Source of the DNA: Frankia nepalensis
Lineage (GTDB): Bacteria > Actinomycetota > Actinomycetes > Frankiales > Frankiaceae
NCBI RefSeq assembly: GCF_016786325.1
Contig: NZ_JADWYU010000099.1
Location: forward strand, 62,001 to 126,000
Reading direction: 5' to 3'
Length of the DNA: 64,000 bases
Shown: positions 48,531 through 57,639 of the stretch, piece by piece
How the letters are laid out: each line of letters starts with the position of its first letter
Position numbering within the stretch: the stretch's first letter is position 1
Position numbers and translations under genes: made by a program
The notes under the pieces: generated by a model
Seen by the model: the letters and a program-made list of their open reading frames with translations, nothing else
The model's database searches: none
What the model was told of the DNA's origin: nothing

Positions 48531-49448
48531 ATGCTGAGCGGCGAGAAGATCCTCATCACCGGGCCGGCGGGCCGCATCGCCTTCGGGCTCGCCCGGACGC
48601 TGGCGGCCGACAACGAGGTGTGGGGCGTCTCGCGGTTCAGCGACCCCGCGGCGCGTGCCGAGGTCGAGGCGCTGGGGGTGACGACCCGCGCCCTGGACAT
48701 CGGCGACGGCGACTTCGGCGACCTGCCGGCCGACTTCACCTATCTGTTACACATCGCCGCGGACTTCGGGAACGACTACGAGCGCGCCCTGCGGGTCAAC
48801 GGCGAGGGCACGGGCTTCCTGCTGGCGCACTGCCGCGCGGCGAAGGCGGCGCTGGTGATGTCGACGCTGACCGTCTACAAGCCGCACCCCGACCCGTGGC
48901 ATGCCTTCCGGGAGGACGACCCCCTGGGCGACGCCGGTCTGCCCGAACCGAAGCCTTACTCCATCGGCAAGATCGCCGAGGAGGCGGTGGCCCGCTACTG
49001 TGCCCGGGCGTTCGACCTTCCCGTCACCATCGCCCGGATGGGCAGTGCCTACGGCGACCGCGGCGGCCTTCCCGCGTACCACCTGCACGCCGTGGCCGCC
49101 GGCCAGCCGGTGGTGGCCCGCTGGGACCCCCTGCCGTACAGCCCGATCCACTACGACGACATCGACGCCCAGCTCGAGCCGCTCCTCGACGCCGCCGGCG
49201 TGCCGGCGAGGATCGTGAACTGGGCGGGCGACGAGCCGGTGACCGTGCAGCAGTGGTCCGCGTACTTCGGCGAGCTGCTCGGCGTCGACGCCGCCGTGGT
49301 CGTCGACCCTGTCCCCGGCGCGTCGCTCGGCTCCGTCGGTGACCACAGCGCGCGGTCCGCCCTCACCGGCCCCTGCCGGGTGAGCTGGCGTGACGGCTTG
49401 CGGCGCATGGCCGCGCACCTGTATCCCGACCGCGTGAAGGTGGGCTGA
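48531..49448 (+). CDS. NAD-dependent epimerase/dehydratase (extended SDR)
   Basis: 305 residues. GPAGRIAFGLA is a variant of the GxxGxxG dinucleotide motif; LLHIAADF, STLTVYKPH and YSIGK (the YxxxK) form the extended-SDR site; YSPIHYDDIDAQ follows. It is probably a 3-beta-hydroxysteroid-dehydrogenase-like or nucleotide-sugar-like oxidoreductase. It heads an operon (5 nt to the sulfotransferase) of sulfotransferase, DUF1214-like, LLM and DUF35-thiolase genes, so it is likely to make or use the alcohol that gets sulfated. Confidence 0.85.
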   Translation: MLSGEKILITGPAGRIAFGLARTLAADNEVWGVSRFSDPAARAEVEALGVTTRALDIGDGDFGDLPADFTYLLHIAADFGNDYERALRVNGEGTGFLLAHCRAAKAALVMSTLTVYKPHPDPWHAFREDDPLGDAGLPEPKPYSIGKIAEEAVARYCARAFDLPVTIARMGSAYGDRGGLPAYHLHAVAAGQPVVARWDPLPYSPIHYDDIDAQLEPLLDAAGVPARIVNWAGDEPVTVQQWSAYFGELLGVDAAVVVDPVPGASLGSVGDHSARSALTGPCRVSWRDGLRRMAAHLYPDRVKVG

Positions 49449-49452
49449 GGCG

Positions 49453-50595
49453 ATGGCACGCTATCCCGCCGTCGACCAGCTGCTCGGCGAGGCCGCCGAG
49501 CAGACCGGGCTGTCGGACTTCGGCCCCGGCGACTTTCGCGACGGGCTCGCGGTGCTGCTCGAGAGCCTGGAGCACGACGGCGACCTGAGCCCGGACGCCG
49601 ACGCGGCCGTGCTCGGTGACTTCCGCCGGCGCCTCGTCAACCGCCTTCAGGTCGAGGCGTGGTACGCCGAGCATCCCGAGGTCGACGACGTCTCCGTGCG
49701 TGGGCCTGTCGACATCCACGGCCTGCCCCGCACGGGCACGACGGCTCTGGCCGACATGCTGTCGCTCGACCCGCAGTTCCGCTGCCTGCGCGGCTGGGAG
49801 CAGGGCAGACCGGTTCCGCCGCCGACGCGCGGCAACGAGGCCGACGACCCCAGGCGGCTCGAGTTCATCGCCGCCCAAGAACGCCGGTCGCCGGACCACC
49901 GCGCGATGCACATCGTCGAGGTCGACGCGACGATGGAGGACACCGACCTGCTCGGGATGGCCTTCCACGGCCAGCAGATGATGCTGCCGACGCCCGGCTA
50001 CCGCGACTGGTGGCGGGAGGCCGACCTGACCTCGACCTACCAGTACCACCGCCGCGTGGTGAAGCTGCTCGGGTCGCGGCGTCCGCCGGACCTGTGGCTG
50101 TTCAAGGCACCGCACCACAAGTTCCACCTCGACGGGCTGGCGGCGGCGTATCCCGACATCCGCTTCGTCATGACCCACCGCGACCCGGCCAAGGTCGTCC
50201 CCTCGTACACGAGCCTCGTGTCGTCGATCATGCCGCCGGCCGACGGCGAGCGCGACCTGCATGGGCTCGGCCGGGAGATCTGCGACCACCTGCGCGTTGG
50301 CATGGAGCACGCCATCGAGGCCCGGAGGCGGATCGGCGAGGACCGGTTCCTCGACGTCCACCACCGCGACCTCGTCTCCGACCCGAAGGGCACCATCCAG
50401 CGGATCTACGCCTGGCTCGGCTTCGACCTCACGCCGGCGGTCGAGCAGACGATCCTCGACTGGCAGCAGGCCAACCGGATGGGCGCCGCCGGCGCGCACC
50501 GCTACACCGCGGAGCAGTTCGGGCTGAGCGCCGCCCAGATCCGATCCGACTACGACTTCTACATCCGACACTTCGACGTGACGTTGGAAGGCTGA
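49453..50595 (+). CDS. PAPS-dependent sulfotransferase
   Basis: 380 residues. The PAPS 5'-phosphosulfate loop is HGLPRTGTTAL (89-99). FKAPHHKFHLDGL contains the conserved Lys218, and FVMTHRDPAKVVPS (238-251) the 3'-phosphate-binding Arg and Ser. These soluble enzymes move a sulfonyl group from PAPS to a hydroxyl, giving PAP. A second sulfotransferase (57640) and the PAPS machinery (58913-62455) lie downstream. It is 4 nt from both neighbours, so the operon is tight. Confidence 0.9.
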   Translation: MARYPAVDQLLGEAAEQTGLSDFGPGDFRDGLAVLLESLEHDGDLSPDADAAVLGDFRRRLVNRLQVEAWYAEHPEVDDVSVRGPVDIHGLPRTGTTALADMLSLDPQFRCLRGWEQGRPVPPPTRGNEADDPRRLEFIAAQERRSPDHRAMHIVEVDATMEDTDLLGMAFHGQQMMLPTPGYRDWWREADLTSTYQYHRRVVKLLGSRRPPDLWLFKAPHHKFHLDGLAAAYPDIRFVMTHRDPAKVVPSYTSLVSSIMPPADGERDLHGLGREICDHLRVGMEHAIEARRRIGEDRFLDVHHRDLVSDPKGTIQRIYAWLGFDLTPAVEQTILDWQQANRMGAAGAHRYTAEQFGLSAAQIRSDYDFYIRHFDVTLEG

Positions 50596-50599
50596 GGCG

Positions 50600-51793
50600 A
50601 TGACCGCGCTCCCCACGTGGACCGACCAGATCCGGGCGCTCGAAGGCGTGGCCGAGAACCTCATCGAAGCGTGGCGGCCGGATGGCGCGACCGAGGCCGA
50701 GACGCAGGACATGAACAAGCTCGCCCTGTCGATCCTCGCCTGCGGCTACCTGTGCCGGGTCTACACCGACGCCCGTCGGCCGGTGTTCATGCCGCTGTGG
50801 AACTACGCCTGCAACCAGGGCGGGCCCAACCCCGACTACGTGTACCTCACGACCGAGGTCGACTCGGCCGGCGTCTACGAGATCTCCGGCTTCCGCGGTA
50901 CGACCCGGTTCGTCGAGATCACGCAGCAGGAATCGGAGATGACCAGCCCGAAGCACTTCGAGCGCCGGGAGGGGCCGCCGCTGAGGCTGACCAATGACCT
51001 CGACGAGCTCACGATCGGCGAGGACGGCTCCTTCCGGGTGATCCTCGCCGCCGAACGCCCTGACGGCCACGACGGCGACTGGTGGCACCTCGACCCCCGC
51101 GCCCGCAAGCTGCTCATGCGCAAGTGCGCCTGCGACTGGACGAACGAGGTCGACGCCCGGGTGGCCATCAACCGCCTCGACGACCCCGGCGAGGACATGA
51201 CCCCAGCCGACATCGCCCGACGCTTCTCCGACATGCCGGCCTGGATCGACGGAATGATCCAGTTCGACATGCAGCTCGTCCGCTACTACCGGGAACACCA
51301 CGGCATCAACGTCCTACTACGCTCTCAGTGGATCGAGAACGCCGGCGGTCTGGCGAAACAGGCCTACTACGACGGCATCCACCAGATCGCCGACGACGAA
51401 GCCCTCATCGTCGAATTCCCCGTCCCGACCGAGTGCCACTACTGGCAGATCCTCGTCGCCGACGACCGCTTCTCCACCGTCGACTGGGTCAACCGCCAGT
51501 CCAGCCTCAACGACGTCCAGGCCCGCGTCGACAGCGACGGCTGGTTCCGAGGTGTCGTCTCCACACAAGACCCCGGCGTGCACAACTGGCTCGACAAGGC
51601 CGACTTCCCGTGGGGGATTCTCCAGGCCCGCTTCTACCGGGCCAACGAGTACCCCGACGCCACAGTGACCAAGGTGCCCGTCGCCGACGTCCTCAAGCAC
51701 CTACCCGCCGACACCACGCTCGTCACCCCGGCCGAACGGGCCCGGCAGCTACGGATCCGGCGCGAGGGCGCGCAGCTCCGGCGGGTCTGGTGA
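50600..51793 (+). CDS. DUF1214-like hypothetical protein
   Basis: 397 residues. The C-terminal region GWFRGVVSTQDPGVHNWLDKADFPWGILQARFYRANEYPDATVTKVPVADV resembles the DUF1214/DUF1254 end found in proteins of unknown reaction beside actinobacterial sulfotransferases. The rest is unrecognised. No signal peptide or membrane segment; so it acts in the cytosol. It lies 4 nt after the sulfotransferase, so it probably acts on the sulfated product or its precursor (inference). I cannot name a reaction. Confidence 0.7.
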   Translation: MTALPTWTDQIRALEGVAENLIEAWRPDGATEAETQDMNKLALSILACGYLCRVYTDARRPVFMPLWNYACNQGGPNPDYVYLTTEVDSAGVYEISGFRGTTRFVEITQQESEMTSPKHFERREGPPLRLTNDLDELTIGEDGSFRVILAAERPDGHDGDWWHLDPRARKLLMRKCACDWTNEVDARVAINRLDDPGEDMTPADIARRFSDMPAWIDGMIQFDMQLVRYYREHHGINVLLRSQWIENAGGLAKQAYYDGIHQIADDEALIVEFPVPTECHYWQILVADDRFSTVDWVNRQSSLNDVQARVDSDGWFRGVVSTQDPGVHNWLDKADFPWGILQARFYRANEYPDATVTKVPVADVLKHLPADTTLVTPAERARQLRIRREGAQLRRVW

Positions 51794-51872
51794 ACGCTGC
51801 CGTACAGATCCACCGCTGGCCGCTGGGGGACAGGAGCATCGAGCGGGGTCGACGCCGAGGGAGTCAGGGGCG

Positions 51873-52847
51873 ATGGGCGTGAGACCGATCCGGTTCGGGA
51901 CGGGACCCGGGCGGGTGTCCGACCGCGCGACGCTCCTCGAGGCCGGGCGGAGCATCGAACGGCTTGGCTACGCGACGTTCGCCATGGCCGACCACTTCAT
52001 GCTGCCATTCGCCCCACTGCTCGCGTTGCAGGCGGTCGCCGACGTGACGAGCACGGTGCGGCTCACCCAGACCGTCCTCAACCAGGACTTCCGCCATCCC
52101 GCCGTGCTCGCCAAGGAACTGGCCACCCTGGATGTGCTGTCGGGTGGCCGGCTCGAGGTGGGCATCGGCGCCGGGTGGATGCGGGCCGAGTACGCCGAGG
52201 CCGGCCTGCGCTTCGACGACGCGCCGGTCCGCATCGACCGCCTCGAGGAGGTGGTCGTCATCCTCAAGGGCCTGTTCGCCGGCGGGCCGTTCAGCTTCGC
52301 GGGCCGGCACTTCACCCTCGACGGTCTGGAGGGGTCGCCGGCCCCGGCGCAGCGCCCCCGCCCGCCGATCATGATCGGCGGCGGTGGTCGCCGGCTGCTG
52401 TCGGTCGCCGGCCGTCAGGCCGACATCGTCCAGATCATGCCGCGCATCTCCGGTGGGACCTCGTCAGCCGAGTCCCAGCCCTTCACCGCCGAGACGTACG
52501 ACGAGAAGGTCGGGTGGATCCGGGCGGCCGCCGGAGACCGTTTCGGCGAGATCGAGCTGGGCGCGCAGCTGCTGACCGTCACGATCACCGACGACCCGGA
52601 CGAGGGGTTCGACGCCTTCTTCGCCCGCTTCACCCGGCTGATGCAATCGCGGGGGTCCGCCGTCCCCTCGAAGGACGAGCTCCGTTCCTCGCCGCTGGTC
52701 GCCGTCGGCCCGCTCGACGAGGTCTGCGCGAAGCTCCTCGACACCCGGGACCGCTTCGGGATCAGCTATTTCTCCGCGCCGCTCGGGGCGACCCCCGAGT
52801 CGCTGGCACCTGTCATCGAGCGGCTGTCGGGACGGGAGCGGCAGTGA
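51873..52847 (+). CDS. LLM-class F420-dependent oxidoreductase
   Basis: 324 residues, TIM-barrel luciferase-like. RFGTGPGR, YATFAMADHFMLPFAPLLALQAVADVTSTVRLTQTVLNQDFRHPAVLAKELATLDVLSGGRLEVGIGAGWMRAEYAEAGL and IMIGGGGRRLLSVAGRQADIVQIMP are all diagnostic. It belongs to the TIGR03621-like group. Uses reduced F420 to reduce or oxidise a carbonyl/alcohol. ATG 51873 lies 79 bp after the DUF1214-like gene, with a weak ribosome site. It is the intact counterpart of the broken LLM gene at 32081. Confidence 0.88.
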   Translation: MGVRPIRFGTGPGRVSDRATLLEAGRSIERLGYATFAMADHFMLPFAPLLALQAVADVTSTVRLTQTVLNQDFRHPAVLAKELATLDVLSGGRLEVGIGAGWMRAEYAEAGLRFDDAPVRIDRLEEVVVILKGLFAGGPFSFAGRHFTLDGLEGSPAPAQRPRPPIMIGGGGRRLLSVAGRQADIVQIMPRISGGTSSAESQPFTAETYDEKVGWIRAAAGDRFGEIELGAQLLTVTITDDPDEGFDAFFARFTRLMQSRGSAVPSKDELRSSPLVAVGPLDEVCAKLLDTRDRFGISYFSAPLGATPESLAPVIERLSGRERQ

Positions 52848-52881
52848 CCTGCCCAGTGTCTGGGACAGCGAAGGGAACTCG

Positions 52882-54573
52882 ATGAGCGAACGACTGACCA
52901 TGGAAGACGTCGAGCGTCAGTTACCGCTGCTCGACGCGGAAAGCCGGCCCTTCTGGGAGGCGGGCCGCGACGGGGTGCTCTCGTTCGTGTGCTGCCATAC
53001 CTGTGAGGCGCTGCTGCATCCGCCGCAGCCGGTGTGCCGCTACTGCCGGTCCAGCGACCTGGGACGCAGGGAGGTTCCGGGGGACGGGGTCGTCGCCGGT
53101 GTCACCGTGAACCACCAGGTATGGGACCCCCGGCTGCCACCGCCCTACGCGGTGGCGACGGTGGTTCTCGACGCGGATCCGCGCGTCCGACTGACGACCA
53201 ACCTCGTCGACGTCGATGCCGCCGAGCTCAGGGTTGGCATGCGCGTTGTTCCCAGGTTCGAGCACCGCGGTGACGTCTGGATCCCGCTCTACGTTCCCAG
53301 CGGTGCGCCCGACGCCGAGCTGCCGGCTGACGAGATCGCCCCCGAGGACCACGGCCCGCGCATCCGGCGGATGGCGCGCCCGGACCGGTTCGAGGAGCGA
53401 GTGGCCATCACCGGCGTTGGCAGGTCGCAGATCGGCAGGCGGCTGATGCGACCTCCACTCTCGCTCACGGTGGAGGCGGTGACGGCCGCGGTGGCCGACG
53501 CCGGGTTGGACCTGGACGACATCGACGGGCTGTCCACCTACCCGGGGGGACCGACACCCGGCGGGATCGGCGAAGGCGGAATCAGCGCGCTGGAGGACGC
53601 CCTCGGCCTGCGGCCGACCTGGTACAACGGCGGCGGCGAGACCTTCGGCCCCGCCGGCTCGGTGATCGCCGCGATGCTCGCCGTGGCGGCTGGCCTGGCG
53701 CGCCACGTCGTCTGCTTCCGCACCGTCTGGCAGGCCACGTTCGCCGCCCAGCAACGGGCGGCGGGTCTGGGTGGCGCCAGCCCGTACGGGATGGGAAAAC
53801 ACGAGGGCCGGGTTCCCGGGTACAGCGGGCCCTACGGGGTGGGGTCGGCGGCGATCACGCTGGCGCTGCGCGCGTCGCACCATTTCGCCCGGTATGGCAC
53901 GACCCGCGCGGCGCTCGGCCAGATCGCCGTCACGCAGCGTGCGAACGCCGCGCTGAATCCTTCGGCGATCTACCGGGACCCGTTGACGATGGACGACTAC
54001 CTGGCGGCCCGCGTCATCAGCACCCCGTTCGGTCTCTATGACTGCGACGTGCCCGCCGACGGGTGCGTGGCGGTCGTCGTGTCCGCGATCGAGACCGCCC
54101 GCGACCTCGCGCGGCCCCCGGTGCTGGTCGAGGCGGTCGGCACCCAGATGACCGAACGGATCGCCTGGGACCAGGCGACACTCACCCACGAGCCGCACAC
54201 CCTCGGTCCGGCAGCACACCTGTGGACGCGCACGTCTCTCGGGCCCGACGACGTCGACGTCGCCCTGCTCTACGACGGGTTCACCTTCAACTGCCTGTCG
54301 TGGCTCGAGGCCCTCGGCTTCTGCAAGATCGGGGAGGCGGGGGACTTCCTCGCCGAGGGACGCAACATCGCCCGCGAGGGCGGCATCATCGCGCTCAACC
54401 CGCATGGCGGCCAGCTCTCCGCCGGCCGTACCCACGGCATGGGATTCGTCCACGAGGCGGTCGTCCAGCTGCGGGGCGACGGGGGAGCGCGCCAGGTGCC
54501 CGGGGCGCGGGTCGCCGTCGCCACCAGCGGGGGACTCACCCCGGCGGGGGTGATCCTGCTCCGACGGGACTGA
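52882..54573 (+). CDS. DUF35-thiolase fusion (retro-aldolase-type, Ltp-like)
   Basis: 563 residues. Residues 1-150 are a DUF35 domain: zinc-ribbon pairs CCHTC (38, 41) and CRYC (52, 55), then OB-fold (VVAGVTVNHQVW, YAVATVVLDADPRVRL). Residues ~165-563 are an Ltp/thiolase domain: ERVAITGVGRSQIGRRLMR, DDIDGLSTYPGGPTPGG, LLYDGFTFNCLSWLEALGFCKIGEAGDFL, LNPHGGQLSAGRTHGMG. The same two parts are separate genes at 18598 and 19005. The partner gene being fused is direct evidence that DUF35 and Ltp subunits work together. A retro-aldol cleavage of a hydroxyacyl-CoA is the best guess. It ends the operon. Confidence 0.88.
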   Translation: MSERLTMEDVERQLPLLDAESRPFWEAGRDGVLSFVCCHTCEALLHPPQPVCRYCRSSDLGRREVPGDGVVAGVTVNHQVWDPRLPPPYAVATVVLDADPRVRLTTNLVDVDAAELRVGMRVVPRFEHRGDVWIPLYVPSGAPDAELPADEIAPEDHGPRIRRMARPDRFEERVAITGVGRSQIGRRLMRPPLSLTVEAVTAAVADAGLDLDDIDGLSTYPGGPTPGGIGEGGISALEDALGLRPTWYNGGGETFGPAGSVIAAMLAVAAGLARHVVCFRTVWQATFAAQQRAAGLGGASPYGMGKHEGRVPGYSGPYGVGSAAITLALRASHHFARYGTTRAALGQIAVTQRANAALNPSAIYRDPLTMDDYLAARVISTPFGLYDCDVPADGCVAVVVSAIETARDLARPPVLVEAVGTQMTERIAWDQATLTHEPHTLGPAAHLWTRTSLGPDDVDVALLYDGFTFNCLSWLEALGFCKIGEAGDFLAEGRNIAREGGIIALNPHGGQLSAGRTHGMGFVHEAVVQLRGDGGARQVPGARVAVATSGGLTPAGVILLRRD

Positions 54574-54636
54574 GCGCAGAGGGATGGCCATGCCGCGGGC
54601 GGCTCGCTATCGACGGGGAGCCGGCCGAGTGGATCG

Positions 54637-55605
54637 CTATTCGTCACCAGGATGCGGCGGAGCGAGCCGCGCGGCCCACGCGCCAGATTTGACCAGTCGG
54701 GCGACCTCGTCGCCTATTATCTCGGTGAGCTTGGTAGCGAATCCGCGTGGTAGGGCGAGCTGCGAGGTGACGGCGGTTCCCAGCTGCTGGGTGAGCGTCG
54801 GTTCGCGCAGCGGTGCGTAGCGCAGCCCACCTCGCTGAATTTCGTCGTCGCAGGCCGACAATGGTAGAACGCCGTAGTCCTGGCCCGCTGTGATGAGGTC
54901 TCGCGCCACCTGAAGCGAATCGGTTGCGTACCGGGACGAAAGCTTGATCTTGAGTCGCAGCGCGGTGTTCTCGACGGTGGTCCGGATACCGGTTTCCGAG
55001 CCTGGCAGCACGAGTGGGAGGTCCGCGAGTTCGGCGAATCTGATCGGCCGGTTCGGCCGGAGGTCCGACCTCGGTCCGCCGACGACGACGAGGTCTTCCT
55101 CCAGGAGGTTGCCGTAGAAGATCCTGCCGTCCGGAACAGGATTGATCAGCGCGACGTCCACCTCGCCGTTCAGGATGCGTTCGACGAGTTGGTCGGTGTC
55201 GGCGACGCTCACGTGAAAGTTCACTTTCGGAAAAGCGCTGGCGAGGCTGCCGAGCAGCGGTGCCGCCAGGACGCGGGCAGCGGTCGCTGGCACCCCGAGG
55301 CGCAACTCTCGCTCGAGGCGCGCCAACGGTGACCCCGCGTACTTCATGGCGAGCTCGAGTTGGCGTAGCGGCCCGGCGGCGGTCGCCCGTAGCTGCTCAC
55401 CCTCTTCGGTCAGGCGCACCCCCTTGGACGTCCGCCGGAACAACGTGACGCCCAGGTCCTCCTCCAGGATGCGGACGTGGCGGCTCAGCGCGGGTTGCGC
55501 GATGCCGAGCACCCGCGCCGCCCGGGACATCGAGCCCTCTTCGGCGATCAACAGGAAGTACCTGAGGCGGTGCGTGTCCACGCGCCCACGATACACCTCA
55601 GCCAT
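54637..55605 (-). CDS. LysR-family transcriptional regulator
   Basis: 322 residues. N-terminal HTH: RLRYFLLIAEEGSMSRAARVLGIAQPALSRHVRILEEDLGVTLFRRTSKGVRLTEEG. C-terminal LysR substrate-binding domain. ATG 55605 overlaps a T-N11-A palindrome; GTG 55581 gives the more usual MDTxRLRYF opening and may be the real start. It is divergent from the SDR gene at 55743, the classic LysR layout, so it probably controls the SDR/sulfotransferase/cys genes downstream in response to an intermediate. Confidence 0.88.
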   Translation of the reverse strand: MAEVYRGRVDTHRLRYFLLIAEEGSMSRAARVLGIAQPALSRHVRILEEDLGVTLFRRTSKGVRLTEEGEQLRATAAGPLRQLELAMKYAGSPLARLERELRLGVPATAARVLAAPLLGSLASAFPKVNFHVSVADTDQLVERILNGEVDVALINPVPDGRIFYGNLLEEDLVVVGGPRSDLRPNRPIRFAELADLPLVLPGSETGIRTTVENTALRLKIKLSSRYATDSLQVARDLITAGQDYGVLPLSACDDEIQRGGLRYAPLREPTLTQQLGTAVTSQLALPRGFATKLTEIIGDEVARLVKSGAWAARLAPPHPGDE

Positions 55606-55618
55606 AACCTGAGGTTAT
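55604..55618. promoter_or_regulatory. LysR-type T-N11-A palindrome
   Basis: ATAACCTGAGGTTAT is a perfect palindrome around a central G, with TAACCTGAGGTTA as the T-N11-A core. It lies between the LysR gene and the divergent SDR gene, overlapping the LysR ATG. Confidence 0.6.
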
Positions 55619-55742
55619 CGCCAGGCGCCGAAACTTGTATTGGTCCTCGATGCCGATGCCGGCTTAGCATCGCCGCACAGAGCTCGACGGTGTCCGCCGG
55701 ATCAGCGGGGCGTTCGTCGGCGACGTAGTGAGAGGAGTCCCC

Positions 55743-56615
55743 GTGAGCGAGGACGAGCAGGACTGGGCAGCGCTGATGGGCTTCGACAAGCTGCCCACGC
55801 ACATCATCGACAAGCGCGTGACCGACCTGATGGACCTCAGTGGCCAGAAGGTAGCGGTCACCGGTGCGGGTGGCGACGGCCTGGGCCACGCCATCGCCAA
55901 CCGCCTCGCCGGGCTCGGTGCCGACATCGCGCTGATCGGCCGGACGCTGGAGAAGGTGGAGCGCCGCGCGGGGGAGATCGAGAAGCGCTGGGGCGTGAAG
56001 ACGGTCGCCATCCACGCGGACATGTCCGACTGGGATCAGGTGCACCGGGCGGTGAAGGAAAGCCGCGACGCGCTGGGTGGTTTCGACATCATGGTCAACA
56101 ATCCGGTCATGGTCGTCGGCGGCCCCTTCGAGCGGCACACGAAGGAAGAAATCGACAAGACCGTCCTCGGCAGCCTGACCATGCTGATGTACGGCGCGCA
56201 CGCGGCGTTGGAACTCCTGCTGCCGCAAGGTTCGGGACGAATCATCAACATCGGGGCCGTCGGTGGGCGGGTACAGCAGCGTGGCCTGACGGTCTACTGC
56301 TCGTGCAAGGCCGGTGTCATCGGGTTCACCAGGAACCTCGCGAGCGAGGTGGCTTCGCGCGGCGTCAACGTCCTGGGCGTGGCACCCGGCATCATGATCA
56401 AAGAAGACATGCGGCAGATGATCCTCAATCCGCAGAACGATCAGCAGCGAGCGGGCCGCGCCGTCATCGTCGAAGCGGTCAAGACCCAGGTGCAACTCGG
56501 CCGTATCTGCCTTCCCGAGGAAGTCGCGAACATGGTCGCCTACCTCGCCTCGGATGCCGCCAACTACATGTGCGGCCAGACCATCGACGTCGCCGGCGGC
56601 CAGTGGATGAACTGA
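55743..56615 (+). CDS. SDR-fold protein with Ser-to-Ala change at the catalytic site
   Basis: 290 residues from GTG 55743, which follows AGGAG. TGAGGDGLG (40-48) and YCSCK (Tyr185, Lys189) are present. But the residue 13 before the Tyr, where the catalytic Ser stands, is Ala172 (NIGAVGG), and NNAG reads NNPV (119-122). So the usual Ser-Tyr-Lys relay lacks its Ser. Possible consequences are low activity, substrate-assisted chemistry, or a shift to binding only. A 35-residue N-terminal lead (DWAALMGFDKLPTHIIDKRVTDLM) precedes the Rossmann fold. First gene of the LysR-divergent run. Confidence 0.82.
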   Translation: MSEDEQDWAALMGFDKLPTHIIDKRVTDLMDLSGQKVAVTGAGGDGLGHAIANRLAGLGADIALIGRTLEKVERRAGEIEKRWGVKTVAIHADMSDWDQVHRAVKESRDALGGFDIMVNNPVMVVGGPFERHTKEEIDKTVLGSLTMLMYGAHAALELLLPQGSGRIINIGAVGGRVQQRGLTVYCSCKAGVIGFTRNLASEVASRGVNVLGVAPGIMIKEDMRQMILNPQNDQQRAGRAVIVEAVKTQVQLGRICLPEEVANMVAYLASDAANYMCGQTIDVAGGQWMN

Positions 56616-56709
56616 TCCACCCGCCGACCAGACCGACCTCCCGAGCGCCGGAAGCCGGCCGCACGGCCTGATACGCGTGACAGGGACCTTGACCGATAGG
56701 AGCGCATTG

Positions 56710-57486
56710 ATGCGCGGACTCGCTGGAAAGGCGTTCGTCGTCGCCGGCGGCGCGACCGGTATCGGCGCGGGCGCCGCGATACGCCTCGCCGAGGAGGGTG
56801 CCGACGTCGTCGTCGGTGACGTCAACCTCCCAGGAGCGGAAGCCACCGTCGCCCAGATCACCAAGACCGGCGGCACCGCGGTCGCGGTGCGGTTCGATCT
56901 CGCCGACGAGGCCTCCGTCGAGGAACTGGTGGGCCGGGCGATCGAGGAGTTCGGTGCCGTCCACGGCCTGTTCAACGTCGGCGCGGACCTGTCGGCCGGC
57001 AATCTCGGGCGAGATCGCACGCTGCTCGACACCGACCTCGACGTGTGGCAGCGCACGCTGGACGTCAACCTGGTCGGCTTCGTCCGGACCGTGCGGGCCG
57101 TCCTGCCGCACCTGCTGGCGAACGGTGGCGGCGGCATCGTCAACACCTCGTCTGGCGCCGCGGTGAGCAGTGGCAGCGACGGCCGTCGGCCCGCGTACGC
57201 GGCGTCGAAGTCCGCGGTCAACGCGTTGACCCGCCACGTCGCTCGCAGCTACGGACCGCGGGGCGTGCGCTGCAACGGAGTGATGCCCGGTCTCGTGATG
57301 GGGGAGACCCAGCTCGAGCAGAACGACCTCGCGATGCAGAAGATGTTCCTGAGCCAGGTTCCGACGACCCGCCTGGGTCGCCCGAGTGACCTGGCGGCGG
57401 TCGTCGCCTTCCTGCTCTCCGACGACGCCGAATGGATCAACGGCCAGGTCTGGGCTGTCGACGGCGGCGCCAACATGCGCGCCTGA
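56710..57486 (+). CDS. Short-chain dehydrogenase/reductase
   Basis: 258 residues from ATG 56710 (AGGAG before it; the longer GTG start adds 11 residues). AGGATGIG (12-19), NVGA (89-92) in place of NNAG, NTSSG (Ser147/148), and YAASK (Tyr163, Lys167) are present, so unlike its neighbour it has the whole relay. C-terminus WINGQVWAVDGGANMRA is normal. It lies 94 bp after the Ser-less SDR; the two may act as a pair. Confidence 0.88.
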   Translation: MRGLAGKAFVVAGGATGIGAGAAIRLAEEGADVVVGDVNLPGAEATVAQITKTGGTAVAVRFDLADEASVEELVGRAIEEFGAVHGLFNVGADLSAGNLGRDRTLLDTDLDVWQRTLDVNLVGFVRTVRAVLPHLLANGGGGIVNTSSGAAVSSGSDGRRPAYAASKSAVNALTRHVARSYGPRGVRCNGVMPGLVMGETQLEQNDLAMQKMFLSQVPTTRLGRPSDLAAVVAFLLSDDAEWINGQVWAVDGGANMRA

Positions 57487-57639
57487 CCTGATACCAGGCA
57501 CTTCGAGCTTTTCCCGCGATTTTCACGTCATCGCCTGGCCGGCGTCGTCGGCGGCAGCAATGGCGCACCGATCATTTCTGGGCGTGCGCCCGCATCTTTC
57601 CGGCGACCATAACCCGGCGGGACCGTTGAATGGAGCAAC

